A stretch of DNA of 64,000 bases from Eximiradius sp. GTDB lineage: Bacteria; Bacteroidota; Ignavibacteria; Kapaibacteriales; UBA2268. Within the stretch, counting starts at the first letter, position 1. Each line of letters starts with the position of its first letter. Positions 16,563-26,885 of this stretch are shown piece after piece. Both the position numbers and the translations under genes were made by a program. The stretch spans positions 1 through 64,000 of the forward strand of contig CAKZLY010000023.1 of assembly GCA_937127445.1 (NCBI GenBank), given 5' to 3'. A model generated the notes under the pieces. That model was given only the letters and a program-made list of their open reading frames with translations, did no database searches and had not been told where the DNA came from.

Positions 16563-19445
16563 CTAATTATTCAATTCTTTTTTTAAGTATAGCCAGGTGT
16601 AACCTTTTTTCAACTCTGCAATTTTTTCGGGAGGGCCAACGGCTAATATTTCACCACCATTTTCCCCACCTTCTGGGCCTAAGTCAATGACCCAGTCAGC
16701 TGTTTTAATTACGTCAAGATTGTGTTCAATGACAATGACAGTATTACCTCTATCAACTAATTTGTGAAGCAGTTCAAGCAATATTCGAATATCTTCGAAA
16801 TGCAAGCCGGTAGTTGGCTCGTCAAATAAGTATACAGTTTTTCCGGTGCTCACTTTAGAGAGTTCGGTTGCAAGTTTGACACGTTGAGCCTCCCCTCCTG
16901 ACAAAGTAGGAGCTTGCTGTCCAAGTTTGACATAACCAAGCCCAACATCTAAGAGAGTTTGAAGTTTATTTTTGATTTTAGGTATTTCATTGAAAAATAT
17001 TAGAGCTTCTTCGACAGTCATATCAAGGACATCAGCAATAGACTTGTTTTTGTATTTAACTTGTAACGTTTCATCATTATATCGTTTTCCATTGCAGGTG
17101 TCGCAGATAACATAGACATCAGGCAGAAAATTCATCTCAATTTTCTTCAATCCAGCACCTTCACAATCTTCGCATCTTCCGCCTTTTACATTGAAGGAAA
17201 AGCGCCCTGGTTTATATCCGCGAATTTTTGCTTCCGACAGAATCGAGAAGAAATCTCTAATCAAAGTAAAAAGTCCTGTATAAGTAGCAGGATTTGAGCG
17301 TGGAGTGCGTCCAATTGGAGATTGGTCAATTTCTATGACTTTATCAATATATTCCAATCCTTCGACTTTCTCGAAAGGAAGCACCTTATATTTTGTTTTA
17401 TAGATATGATTGGAAAGCAACGGATAAAGAGTTTCGTTAATTAAAGTAGATTTTCCAGAACCACTCATACCGGTCACACAGATAAATAATCCGAGTGGTA
17501 TTTCCAATGAAACATTTTTTAAATTATTACCTTTTGCACCAAATAATTTAATAAACTTTCCATTAGGTTGTCTACGTTGATTAGGAACTTCAATTTTATT
17601 GATTCCTTTTATATATTTAGCTGTAAGTGATCTGCTAAATTTACCATTTTTTGAAAGTTTCAATTCATTAATGTTTGCTGAAACTACCAATTCACCTCCG
17701 TGAATTCCAGCTCCGGGACCTAAATCAATAATGTAATCGGATTGCTCTATCATTGACTTATCGTGTTCGACAACAATAACAGAATTGCCTAAATCTCTTA
17801 ATTTTTTAAGAGAGTTGATTAATTTATAGTTGTCGTGTTGGTGCAGTCCGATGCTTGGTTCGTCCAATACATACATTACACCAACAAGCTGTGAACCAAT
17901 TTGAGATGCTAACCGAATACGCTGAGCTTCACCACCAGATAAAGTTTTAGAGGAACGTCCCAATGTTAGATAGGATAAACCAACATTTTCTAAAAATTCA
18001 AGTCGCGTGATTATTTCTTTAATAACAGTGTTTGCGATAATCTTGTTTCTTTTATCGATATAATTTGTTAAATCTCTGAAAAATGAAAGTGCTCTGGGGA
18101 TATTCCATTGAATAATATCTTTAATACTGTGATTATTGATTAGTACGTTTATACTTTCACTTTTTAATCTACTCCCTTCGCAGACATTACAGGTTCTGTA
18201 TTGCATCACATCTTCAAGCTGAGCTGAGCTAATTCCAGCTAAATTAGTCCTTAATGTTTTTATCATTTCATATAAATTGTTAAGAGTAGGGATAATTCCT
18301 TCAAAAACATTTAGGTTATAGCCTTTATTTGTTTTAGAATTCTTTTGAAAAAGTTCATATTTTTCGAAAAGAAGGAATTTTTTTTCACTTTCTTTAAGTT
18401 CATTCCAAGATTTTTTGATTGAAATATTATTTTCATAACAAACATTAATCAAAACTGAATATAATTTTTCAGATTCACTTTTATTAAATATTGCCAATGC
18501 ACCTTCTTCGATAGATTTATCAGGATGAAGCACAACAGTATCTTCGTAAGCAGAGAAAATTTCGCCAATGCCATTGCAATTTGGACAAGCACCATAAGTG
18601 GAATTAAATGAAAAATTGTTGGGAGATAATTCCTGAAATGAACGACCACAAGAGGGACAAGTATTATGTATTGAAAAAAGTTCATCGGAGCCAAAGACGC
18701 CGTTACCATAGTTGATTATTAATATACCATCGCCATATTGCAATGCTAAATCGCATGACTGAGAAAGTCTGAAAAATGAATTTTTGTTTACAGTAAGTCT
18801 ATCTATTACAACATCTATATCGTGTTGTTTATAGCGTTGCACCCCAGAAATATCAGATAAATTAATGATTTCACCATTAATTCTAACTTTTGTAAATCCA
18901 TTGGCAATTAACTGCTGAAAAAGTTCTTTATAAATACCTTTCCTGCCACGAATAATTGGTGCAAAAATAGTTATTTTTTGATTATTATACTTGTTGAGAA
19001 TACTATTTTTTATTTGTTCATCAGTTTGTTTTTTGACAGGAATATTGCAACCTGGACAGTATTGCGTTCCAAGTTTAGCGAAAAGCAATCTCAAATAGTC
19101 GTAGATTTCGGTTACAGTCCCAACAGTTGAACGTAGGTTGTGAGGAATAGTTTTTTGTTCAATGGAGATTGCGGGAGACAATCCCTCAATTAAATCTACA
19201 TCGGGCTTTTTCATAACACCTATGAATTGTTTAGCGTATTGCGATAAACAATCGACGTAGCGTCTTTGTCCTTCAGCATAGAGAGTATCAAAAGCCAAGG
19301 TAGATTTGCCTGAACCAGATAATCCTGTTATTACAACTAATTTTTCTCGAGGAATATCTAATGAAATATTCTTTAAGTTGTGTTCTCTTGCACCGCGAAT
19401 TATTATATCTTTTAATTCATCATCTATTATTGTTTGTTTTTTCAT
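16563..19445 (-). CDS. uvrA: Excinuclease ABC subunit A (UvrA)
   Basis: DNA damage recognition ATPase of nucleotide excision repair, 960 aa, full length. Two ABC cassettes are present: Walker A GLSGSGKSTLAFDT near residue 38 and GMSGSGKSTLINET in the second half, with ABC signatures LSGGEAQRIRLASQIG and LSGGEAQRVKLATEL. Zinc-binding cysteine pairs are visible in CPSCGRSF/CPNCNG in the first half and CEDCEGAG/CDTCNG in the second. The conserved RSTVGTVTEIYDYLRLLFA block is also present. It appears monocistronic, followed upstream on the same strand by coaE. UvrB and UvrC are outside the window. No unusual features. Confidence 0.97.
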   Translation of the reverse strand: MKKQTIIDDELKDIIIRGAREHNLKNISLDIPREKLVVITGLSGSGKSTLAFDTLYAEGQRRYVDCLSQYAKQFIGVMKKPDVDLIEGLSPAISIEQKTIPHNLRSTVGTVTEIYDYLRLLFAKLGTQYCPGCNIPVKKQTDEQIKNSILNKYNNQKITIFAPIIRGRKGIYKELFQQLIANGFTKVRINGEIINLSDISGVQRYKQHDIDVVIDRLTVNKNSFFRLSQSCDLALQYGDGILIINYGNGVFGSDELFSIHNTCPSCGRSFQELSPNNFSFNSTYGACPNCNGIGEIFSAYEDTVVLHPDKSIEEGALAIFNKSESEKLYSVLINVCYENNISIKKSWNELKESEKKFLLFEKYELFQKNSKTNKGYNLNVFEGIIPTLNNLYEMIKTLRTNLAGISSAQLEDVMQYRTCNVCEGSRLKSESINVLINNHSIKDIIQWNIPRALSFFRDLTNYIDKRNKIIANTVIKEIITRLEFLENVGLSYLTLGRSSKTLSGGEAQRIRLASQIGSQLVGVMYVLDEPSIGLHQHDNYKLINSLKKLRDLGNSVIVVEHDKSMIEQSDYIIDLGPGAGIHGGELVVSANINELKLSKNGKFSRSLTAKYIKGINKIEVPNQRRQPNGKFIKLFGAKGNNLKNVSLEIPLGLFICVTGMSGSGKSTLINETLYPLLSNHIYKTKYKVLPFEKVEGLEYIDKVIEIDQSPIGRTPRSNPATYTGLFTLIRDFFSILSEAKIRGYKPGRFSFNVKGGRCEDCEGAGLKKIEMNFLPDVYVICDTCNGKRYNDETLQVKYKNKSIADVLDMTVEEALIFFNEIPKIKNKLQTLLDVGLGYVKLGQQAPTLSGGEAQRVKLATELSKVSTGKTVYLFDEPTTGLHFEDIRILLELLHKLVDRGNTVIVIEHNLDVIKTADWVIDLGPEGGENGGEILAVGPPEKIAELKKGYTWLYLKKELNN

Positions 19446-19523
19446 AAAAAAGCAGTAGAAAAATACTTAACAACCAAATAAGTGTAAAGAGACGAAAATA
19501 TTGAAAGACTATTATTATTCGCA

Positions 19524-20135
19524 TCATTCAAGTGATGCTTTTATAATATTCAATACTAATAGTGTTGATTGTTCCAAATCTTCTATTGAACCATTATTTT
19601 TTATTGTGAAGTCGGAAAGTTCTTCTTTTTTGCTAATTGGGATTTGTGAGTTAATTCTTTTTATAGTTTCCTGCTCTGAAAGGTTATGCCTTTGCATACC
19701 ACGTTGAATTTGGATTTTTGGGTCGCAAGAAACGCAGATAATATAATCAAATCCCTCTTGCAATGCTGTTTCAAAAATCAATGCACTTTCGACAAAGGCT
19801 AATTGATTGCCAAGTTTTACTAATTCGTATAGGCGTTTTTCCATTAACTCAATTACTTTTGGATGAACAATTTTGTTAAGCAAATCTAATTGTTCTTGAT
19901 TATTGAACACTAAATTACTTAAATATTGGGTATTTATCGAATTATCTATATTGAATGCTTCCCTACCAAAGCAATCAACTATTGCATTGATTACGTTTTT
20001 ATCATTTGTCATAACTTCTTTTGCTATTAAATCTGTGTAAATTACAGGATAGCCTTCATTTTCGATGATTTTTGCAACTGTGGTTTTCCCTGTTGCAAAA
20101 CCACCTGTAATTGCTACAATTATATGCTTATTCAT
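19524..20135 (-). CDS. coaE: Dephospho-CoA kinase
   Basis: Last enzyme of CoA synthesis; it phosphorylates the 3'-hydroxyl of dephospho-CoA using ATP. The length of 203 aa is normal. The P-loop VAITGGFATGKTTVAK is at about 7-22, followed by the DLIAKEVM acidic motif and the conserved LVFNNQEQLDLLNKIVHPKV segment, then FVESALIFETALQ in the CoA-binding lid region. The start overlaps the end of the upstream histidine-kinase gene by 8 nt, suggesting a two-gene transcript. A coaE beside a kinase is not a known functional pairing. Confidence 0.95.
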   Translation of the reverse strand: MNKHIIVAITGGFATGKTTVAKIIENEGYPVIYTDLIAKEVMTNDKNVINAIVDCFGREAFNIDNSINTQYLSNLVFNNQEQLDLLNKIVHPKVIELMEKRLYELVKLGNQLAFVESALIFETALQEGFDYIICVSCDPKIQIQRGMQRHNLSEQETIKRINSQIPISKKEELSDFTIKNNGSIEDLEQSTLLVLNIIKASLE

Positions 20136-21621
20136 TAATTTTTCCTATGGGAAATGATACAATTATTTTGGTGCCCTTGTTTTCCTGGCTTTCGACTGAG
20201 ATTATGCCTTTATGCAAATCAACAATGGATTTAACAAGAGATAGTCCAAGACCTGTCCCCTGCACTCCAACCTTTTTTGCATTTGGTGTTCTATAAAACT
20301 TTTGAAAAATATTAGGGATTTGTTCCGCTGGGATTCCTATCCCATTATCTTCGACAATTAAAGTTGCAGAATTTTGTGAATTATTGAGAAATATTTTAAT
20401 TTTACCACCATTTGGAGTGTATTTAATCGAATTATCTAATAGATTTATTATAACTTGTTGAATTTTATGTTTATCACCATTTATAAATACCTCGTTATCG
20501 ATATTTTTAAAAATCTTGATATTTTTTTCTTCTGCAACTATTTCCATATCCTCGCAAATATCATTGACAACATCACTTAGATTTACTTTAGAATAATTCA
20601 ATGAATGATTTGAATTTTCAGCACGGGCTATTTCAAGAACAGTTGATACTACATTAGACAGACGAATCACTTCATCCAAAGCACTTGCAACAACTTCCTG
20701 ATAATCTTCGACTGTTTGAGCAGAATTCAAAGAGAGTTCTAACTCTCCTCGAAGAATTGTCAGCGGCGTTTTAAGTTCGTGAGAAGCGTCATAAGCAAAG
20801 TTTAGTATCTGATTGTGTTTTTTCTGGCATGCGGAGTAGAGTTTGTCCAAAGAATCGACGAAGAATTTAAATTCATCTTTATCTCTGATTTCAGATAAAT
20901 CAAAGTTTTCTAATTGGCTTTCAGCAATTCTATCCAACACTTCTTTTACTTTTTTGGTTTGAGAGTGACCAATAAATGAGATTACAAACAACAATAAAAC
21001 CAAAATAGCCGCAATAATTGGTATTCCAATAAAAAATATTCTACAAATTTCACTCAGAAAGAATTCAAAACGAGATAAAGAATATCCGATAGAAATATTA
21101 CCTACATCACTTTTCATAATAAATAACCTAAGTTTGCTGTTTTCGAAAGGAATTATTGCAAAAACAGTATCGCCAATTTGACCGGATAAATTTTGGCGAA
21201 AAATAAATTTAGGCACAGTATCATATTTTTCGATTTCTTTAGCGTAAGTTTTGAGTTCTTTAAGCTCTTCTTTGGAAGGAAGGATTGGCAAATTAAAATC
21301 GTTTAAATTACTGCTTTTCCATATAGTCGAGTTATCTTTGCCGTAAATTTGAATGAAATACATTTTAGGGTTGAGAGAGATCGACTCGTGAATATTTTTA
21401 AGTATTTCAAGATGTTTTAAATTGTCGTCAATTTTAGAGCTATCACTTACTTTTAAGTTATATATATTTAAATATTTTTCAACACTTTTAGCAGATAAAT
21501 ACAAATTGCTATCGAGGTTATCATAAAACCAATTTTCTATATAACTATATATCCCGTAAGAAAAACCCGCAAAGGTAATAGTAACAAAAGCGCTATAAAT
21601 AATCAGTAATCTGTTTCTCAT
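20128..21621 (-). CDS. Membrane sensor histidine kinase
   Basis: 497 aa. One helix at about 5-27 and a second at about 190-215 enclose a periplasmic sensor region of about 160 residues. A HAMP-like linker follows, then HisKA with the phosphoacceptor in ASHELKTPLTILRGELEL, and HATPase_c with NLLDNSIKYTPNGG (N box), VEDNGIGIP (G1) and GTGLGLSLV (G2). All catalytic motifs are intact. It resembles the CusS/ArlS class of transmembrane kinases. No response regulator is adjacent; the upstream gene is the divergent tamB and the downstream gene is coaE. The signal is unknown. Confidence 0.93.
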   Translation of the reverse strand: MRNRLLIIYSAFVTITFAGFSYGIYSYIENWFYDNLDSNLYLSAKSVEKYLNIYNLKVSDSSKIDDNLKHLEILKNIHESISLNPKMYFIQIYGKDNSTIWKSSNLNDFNLPILPSKEELKELKTYAKEIEKYDTVPKFIFRQNLSGQIGDTVFAIIPFENSKLRLFIMKSDVGNISIGYSLSRFEFFLSEICRIFFIGIPIIAAILVLLLFVISFIGHSQTKKVKEVLDRIAESQLENFDLSEIRDKDEFKFFVDSLDKLYSACQKKHNQILNFAYDASHELKTPLTILRGELELSLNSAQTVEDYQEVVASALDEVIRLSNVVSTVLEIARAENSNHSLNYSKVNLSDVVNDICEDMEIVAEEKNIKIFKNIDNEVFINGDKHKIQQVIINLLDNSIKYTPNGGKIKIFLNNSQNSATLIVEDNGIGIPAEQIPNIFQKFYRTPNAKKVGVQGTGLGLSLVKSIVDLHKGIISVESQENKGTKIIVSFPIGKINE

Positions 21622-21738
21622 AATCTATTTTACTTATTCCTATTGCATATTTGAACAATAATTTTAGAAAGATATTTTTTTTAATTAATTTAAAAGTTAA
21701 GAAAATTAAAAATAAAATACTATTATTCAAAATTTTGT

Positions 21739-24700
21739 TTGATGAATAAAAAGCAAAGTAAAATAAAACGGTTCCTGCTTTTATTAACTTACATAGTTTT
21801 GTCAATACTTGTTTGCATTTCATTATTTATTGTGTTTTTATCGTATAATTCTAATTTCCGACAATATATAATTTCTCAAATTACTAACATTGTTAATACA
21901 CAGTTGCTTGCTAAAATAGAGATTAAGGATATTCATTTAATTGGAGTTGGCGGAATAAAATTAGATGAAGTTAGACTTATCACACAAACCGATACACTTG
22001 CAAATGTAAATAGTATATTGATAGATTTTTCATTGAAATCACTTTTAAAAAATAAGATATTTGTCAGCAAAATTGTGTTGAATGAACCTCGAATACAACT
22101 TTTGAGAAGAAAAAGCGACTCAACCTGGAATTATGACCGAATTGCAGAAGCATCAAACGACACTACGCATACTAAATCCAAATTGCAAATAATTACTAAA
22201 AGCATTCAAATAAAAAATGGTAGATTTTGCTATATCGATTCACTTAAAGCAATCCCTACACCAATGAAATTTAACTCAAATAATTTTATTTTAGAAAAGC
22301 TTAATTTGAAATGTAATTTTGAAGGGGATTTATATAAAAAATCTTTCAAGAGTAAAATTCAGAATTTATCTGCTTTAGATGTCCCATCTGGAATAGCAAT
22401 TGAGAAATTGCAAGGGAATTTTTCAATTGATACAAGCTCTCTCGTTGCAGATAATTTAATTATCAACACAAATTTCTTTAATGCAAATTCGCAGTTATCA
22501 ATAAGGAACTGCAATTTATTATCAAGCGACAGCAATATTGAAAAAGCAAATTTAAGGTTAGAACTATATCTTTCAGATTACAACAATGATTTTGTCGAAC
22601 GATTTACAGATTTATCAATAAAGGTATTGGGCAAACACGATATACAATTAAGTGCCTCTGGCACTTTTGAGCTGCTTCATATAAACGAACTAAACTTGCT
22701 GACAGAAAACATTGAACTATATATTAATGGTCAAATTGCAAATGTATTAGATGAACCTTTATTTAATATTAACATTGTTGACTCAAAAATTGATAGATAT
22801 TCTCTAAACAATATCATACCAAAAATATCTGGGGCGTTGCCTGAATTTAAGAATTCATACTTTAGAAGTATTTCAGTGAAAGGTAACGAAAAGCAAATTT
22901 CTTCTAATTTTGATATTAGAGTTGATAATGGCAGTTTATTAGGAAAAGCAGAGTTTATATTGACTAAGCCAATTAGATATAATTTGAATATTTCCACAAA
23001 TAGCATTGAGTTAGCTTCAATAATTCCTGAAAGGTTAGTTAAAGGGAATTTGAATTCTCAAATTTCAATTGTTGGTGAAGGGACATCACTAAATGAGTTA
23101 AATGCCGCTGTAAATTTTAATTCGAGCAATTCTACAATTGAAGAAATTTCATTTAACAAATTAGAATTAGTAGCGAATTACAAAAATAATCAACTTGAAA
23201 TTGGCAGGTTCTTTGTTCAATTTGAAAATGATACAATTACAAACAGAAGTATTAATATTACTGGCAGCGCAGACCTAAAAAACATTGAACATCCAGAATA
23301 CAAATTGGATATTTTCATAAACTCTTTAAATCTCAAAAAGCTACTGAAAAACGATGCTTTACCTGATTTAATTACGTCTGAAATGAAAATTCAAGGCAAC
23401 AACTTCGATATTGATTATGCTGTTGCTAATATTAACATTGACATAAAAAAAATTAGGAATGAGAAAATCTCTTATAAGCCAACAAAAATAAGTCTGGGAT
23501 TAAATTTTAATGAACGGGACAAATTATTTGAATTAGAAAGCGATTTTGCTGAAATTAAATTAGTTGGAAATTTCTCAACGTTAAATATTTTTGAAAACAT
23601 TGCAAAACAATTTGAGTTTATAGGGCAAAAATTAAGTAATGATATTTCATATTCAGTTAAGTTTTATAAATCCCAAGATACAGTTGAAATCAATTATCCC
23701 AAGCTATTGCTCGATAGCAATAGCTACATAGATTTATTTCTCAACTTAAAAGATTTATCGTTTATAAATTTGTTTTCCTCAGGAATTATTTTTTCGGGTG
23801 CTGTTTATAGTAAATTAAATTATTTTAATAATTCAAGAAATTCATATTTATCAGTCGATACACTGAAACTTGACAACTTTAATATATTTAATGATGATTT
23901 TCATTTCTCGATATTAAATTCCGATCTCAATTTAGTTTATAATGTTAATGTTGATAGCCTGCACAATCCATCACTATCTTATATCGAAGTAGAAATAAGT
24001 TCCGACAGTTCTGTATTAATTAATAAAAATCTATTAGATAAAACGAATATTAATGTTTATTATGCTGAGCAAATGCTGAATTACAAAATTCGGACAGACT
24101 ACAATAGAGCGTATTCAATTTTTTCGTCAGGTGCAATAGATTTTTCTACAAAATTTGTTACTATTACTGCTGATAGCTTAGCAATAAAATATAAAGAACA
24201 AATGTGGACAAACAATAGAACTATACAATTTACAATTGCCGACAATTTTATCAATATAGACAATTTTGAAATTGAAAGAAAGGGTTTTGAAAAATTATTG
24301 TTATCAGGAACAGTGTTCAACAACAGTGCCGAGAATTTGAATCTAACCTTGTCAAACTTAAATTTAAGTGAAATATATCACTTATTTGAGCATAAAATTC
24401 CTATCGAAATTGATGGTGTAGCAAATTTGTCAATTAATTGTGAAGGATCTTTGTTAAATCCTGATATTTCAATCAAAAGCAACATTAATAATCTATCAAT
24501 AGAAAAAAACAAATTAGGCAATTTAAGCCTGGATTTAATAAGCAATAATGGAATGTTTAAAGGTGGCGCAACTCTTTCAAATCAATCAACAAAGCCGATA
24601 GAAATTATTGTTCGAAGCTTGCCCATATATATTGGTACAGATACAACCAGAAAAATTTTCGACGGAAACAAATTATTTGAAATTAATGTGTTTGCCAATA

Positions 24701-26199
24701 AATTATCATTAGCACCATTTGCAAAATTTGCCCCCAATATTTCCCAGTTGCAAGGCACAACTAATTTTAATGCAAGAATTTTTGGATATTTACCTGATAA
24801 TATAAACTATTCTGGGAATCTTGAAATTTCTGATGGATATTTTATTCTTGATAATACTAACATTGCATATAGAGCAAACGCTCAGGTATCTTTTTCCAAC
24901 AAGTTAATCAATATTGAAAAAGTATTATTGAGAAATACCAACAGAGATTTAAAAGATGGAAAAGCAGAAATTTCAGGTTATGTTAGATTAAATGAAAACG
25001 GAATAGGCTATATCGATATAAAAGCAAGTACCGACAAAATACTGGTATTAAGCGATGCCTCAAAGAAATCATTACCTAATGTTTTTGGTAATTTAGTAAT
25101 TGGCACAGAAGACGATTATATCAGATTTTTCGGGACAATGCAGGAACCCAATATTGAGGGCAGTCTTATAATTATTAACGCTGAACTCAAAATGCCGCAA
25201 ACACAGAGCAAGCAAATTGTAAAGTCAAATTTCACATACGAAATAAAAGATAGTAAACGCATATATAAATTATCAAACGAGCTTGACACAACACGTGTTT
25301 CTGCTAATATCCAGAATAATGAACCTGATTTTATGGAACTAGTAAATTTTGATGTTAGGGCAAAAATAAAGAATTTTTCATTGCTATTCGATATGGGAGC
25401 AATTGGTGAAGTTTATGCTAAAATTGGCACAAAAGATCCTTCTATACCAATTCGATATTTCAAGAATAGGAATGAGCCAATGCCACGAATATATGGTGGA
25501 GAGTTAGAAGTAAAAGAAGGTTCAACTGTAAAAATTTTCAGAACAATGGAAACAAAAGGTTATATTTCGTTTCCAACAGGTTCTATTGAGAACCCAACTT
25601 TGGATTTACAAGCAAAGTATGAAGGCAAATACACAGAAAAGAACACAACTAACTATTTTACAGTATTTGTGTATATTACAGGGACAAAGGAAGAACCTAA
25701 AATCAAGCTTGATTATACATTAAATGGGAATTCGCCTGTAGGTGATGCTAAGAAAATAGAAGAAGATGCGTTCATTCTGCTTGCTACTGGAAGACCAAGA
25801 GGAGTTCAAAACACAAACAATGCATTTGGTGTGGGAAATTTATTTGATGAAAGTATTAATATGGGAATTTCCCAACTTGCTTCAAAATCTCTCACTGACT
25901 TGCTGTTAACAACCGGTGTAATTCAAAGCGCCGATGTCAAATTCGAAGGCGAAGGAATTGAAACAGCAACAGTTAATTTTAGTGGTTCAATATTTGGTAT
26001 TGGGAATTGGACGATAGGTGGAAATATTTATGATTTTTCTAATCTTGAAATAAGCTTCGAGGTCCCAATTTCTGTAAAGTCAAAAGCATTTAATGATATT
26101 ATTTTTCAAATAAGCCGTTCAACAAATTCGAGCATAACAAACCAATTGCAAGATCAGAAAGACTTTGAAATGAAAATTAAATTAGGTGGAAGTTGGTAA
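21739..26199 (+). CDS. tamB: TamB-like translocation/assembly module protein
   Basis: 1486 aa. A single N-terminal membrane anchor (about 10-35) is followed by a very long beta-rich periplasmic region of repeated short strands, then the C-terminal TamB domain (DUF490) at about 1150-1486 with DLQAKYEGKYTEKN, GDAKKIEEDAFILLATGR and GNWTIGGNIYDFSNLEISFE. In other bacteria TamB spans the periplasm and works with an Omp85 partner (TamA, or TamL in Bacteroidota) in envelope biogenesis and, in AsmA-like relatives, lipid transport. No Omp85 gene is adjacent here. rsmE follows immediately, sharing TAATG. The gene is divergent from the histidine kinase. Confidence 0.9.
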   Translation: MMNKKQSKIKRFLLLLTYIVLSILVCISLFIVFLSYNSNFRQYIISQITNIVNTQLLAKIEIKDIHLIGVGGIKLDEVRLITQTDTLANVNSILIDFSLKSLLKNKIFVSKIVLNEPRIQLLRRKSDSTWNYDRIAEASNDTTHTKSKLQIITKSIQIKNGRFCYIDSLKAIPTPMKFNSNNFILEKLNLKCNFEGDLYKKSFKSKIQNLSALDVPSGIAIEKLQGNFSIDTSSLVADNLIINTNFFNANSQLSIRNCNLLSSDSNIEKANLRLELYLSDYNNDFVERFTDLSIKVLGKHDIQLSASGTFELLHINELNLLTENIELYINGQIANVLDEPLFNINIVDSKIDRYSLNNIIPKISGALPEFKNSYFRSISVKGNEKQISSNFDIRVDNGSLLGKAEFILTKPIRYNLNISTNSIELASIIPERLVKGNLNSQISIVGEGTSLNELNAAVNFNSSNSTIEEISFNKLELVANYKNNQLEIGRFFVQFENDTITNRSINITGSADLKNIEHPEYKLDIFINSLNLKKLLKNDALPDLITSEMKIQGNNFDIDYAVANINIDIKKIRNEKISYKPTKISLGLNFNERDKLFELESDFAEIKLVGNFSTLNIFENIAKQFEFIGQKLSNDISYSVKFYKSQDTVEINYPKLLLDSNSYIDLFLNLKDLSFINLFSSGIIFSGAVYSKLNYFNNSRNSYLSVDTLKLDNFNIFNDDFHFSILNSDLNLVYNVNVDSLHNPSLSYIEVEISSDSSVLINKNLLDKTNINVYYAEQMLNYKIRTDYNRAYSIFSSGAIDFSTKFVTITADSLAIKYKEQMWTNNRTIQFTIADNFINIDNFEIERKGFEKLLLSGTVFNNSAENLNLTLSNLNLSEIYHLFEHKIPIEIDGVANLSINCEGSLLNPDISIKSNINNLSIEKNKLGNLSLDLISNNGMFKGGATLSNQSTKPIEIIVRSLPIYIGTDTTRKIFDGNKLFEINVFANKLSLAPFAKFAPNISQLQGTTNFNARIFGYLPDNINYSGNLEISDGYFILDNTNIAYRANAQVSFSNKLINIEKVLLRNTNRDLKDGKAEISGYVRLNENGIGYIDIKASTDKILVLSDASKKSLPNVFGNLVIGTEDDYIRFFGTMQEPNIEGSLIIINAELKMPQTQSKQIVKSNFTYEIKDSKRIYKLSNELDTTRVSANIQNNEPDFMELVNFDVRAKIKNFSLLFDMGAIGEVYAKIGTKDPSIPIRYFKNRNEPMPRIYGGELEVKEGSTVKIFRTMETKGYISFPTGSIENPTLDLQAKYEGKYTEKNTTNYFTVFVYITGTKEEPKIKLDYTLNGNSPVGDAKKIEEDAFILLATGRPRGVQNTNNAFGVGNLFDESINMGISQLASKSLTDLLLTTGVIQSADVKFEGEGIETATVNFSGSIFGIGNWTIGGNIYDFSNLEISFEVPISVKSKAFNDIIFQISRSTNSSITNQLQDQKDFEMKIKLGGSW

Positions 26200-26885
26200 T
26201 GGAATGTATTTATTTACCTGAATTATCAAAAACTGCACAAAGTATTAAGATAACTGATAGCGAAGCTAAGCATCTTAGAGCATTACGAATTAAAGATAAC
26301 GAACGAATCCTTATTACTAACGGAAAAGGAATAATTTGTCAGGCATCAGTGAACCGAGAAAATAAAGACGAATACATTGCCTTTGTTGAACATTTTTTTG
26401 ATGAAAATTATGGCGAGCTGCTAAGAAGTATTGCTATTGGTGTGGGAATTTTGCAAGATAGAGAAAGATTTGAACTGATAATAGAAAAATCTGTTGAATT
26501 AGGAGTTTCACAATTTTTCCCTCTAATAACAGATTACTCTCAGAAAAAATCTTTGAACACCTTACGTCTTCAATCAAAAGCAGTTGCTGCAATGAAACAA
26601 TGCAAAAGATCACGACTTCCCATAATTTATGAACCAGTTAGCCTAAGTGATATTACAAAATTCCACTTCGAGAAAATAATTCTCGCAGACGAAAATGGAA
26701 TAAAACCAAGTGTACCTCAATCAAGTAAATCAATTTTGCTTCTGGTCGGACCAGAGGGTGGCTTTTCCTTGAAAGAAATCGAATATTTGAACAAACTACA
26801 TATAGAAAAATGGCGACTTGCTAATAGACGCTTAAGAAGCGAAACAGCAGCAATATTCGGATTATCGTTATTAAACTTATTTTAA
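26199..26885 (+). CDS. rsmE: 16S rRNA m3U1498 methyltransferase RsmE
   Basis: SPOUT-family methyltransferase acting on U1498 of 16S rRNA, 228 aa. The N-terminal PUA-like domain (SEAKHLRALRIKDNERI) precedes a trefoil-knot SPOUT domain with ERFELIIEKSVELGVSQFFPL, MKQCKRSRLP and the SAM-binding LLVGPEGGFSLKEIEYL, ending LRSETAAIFGL. The ATG at 26199 shares an A with the tamB stop (TAATG) and has GGTGGAAG upstream at good spacing, so it is preferred over a TTG at 26193. The last bases overlap the convergent DUF58 gene by 9 nt. Confidence 0.95.
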   Translation: MECIYLPELSKTAQSIKITDSEAKHLRALRIKDNERILITNGKGIICQASVNRENKDEYIAFVEHFFDENYGELLRSIAIGVGILQDRERFELIIEKSVELGVSQFFPLITDYSQKKSLNTLRLQSKAVAAMKQCKRSRLPIIYEPVSLSDITKFHFEKIILADENGIKPSVPQSSKSILLLVGPEGGFSLKEIEYLNKLHIEKWRLANRRLRSETAAIFGLSLLNLF

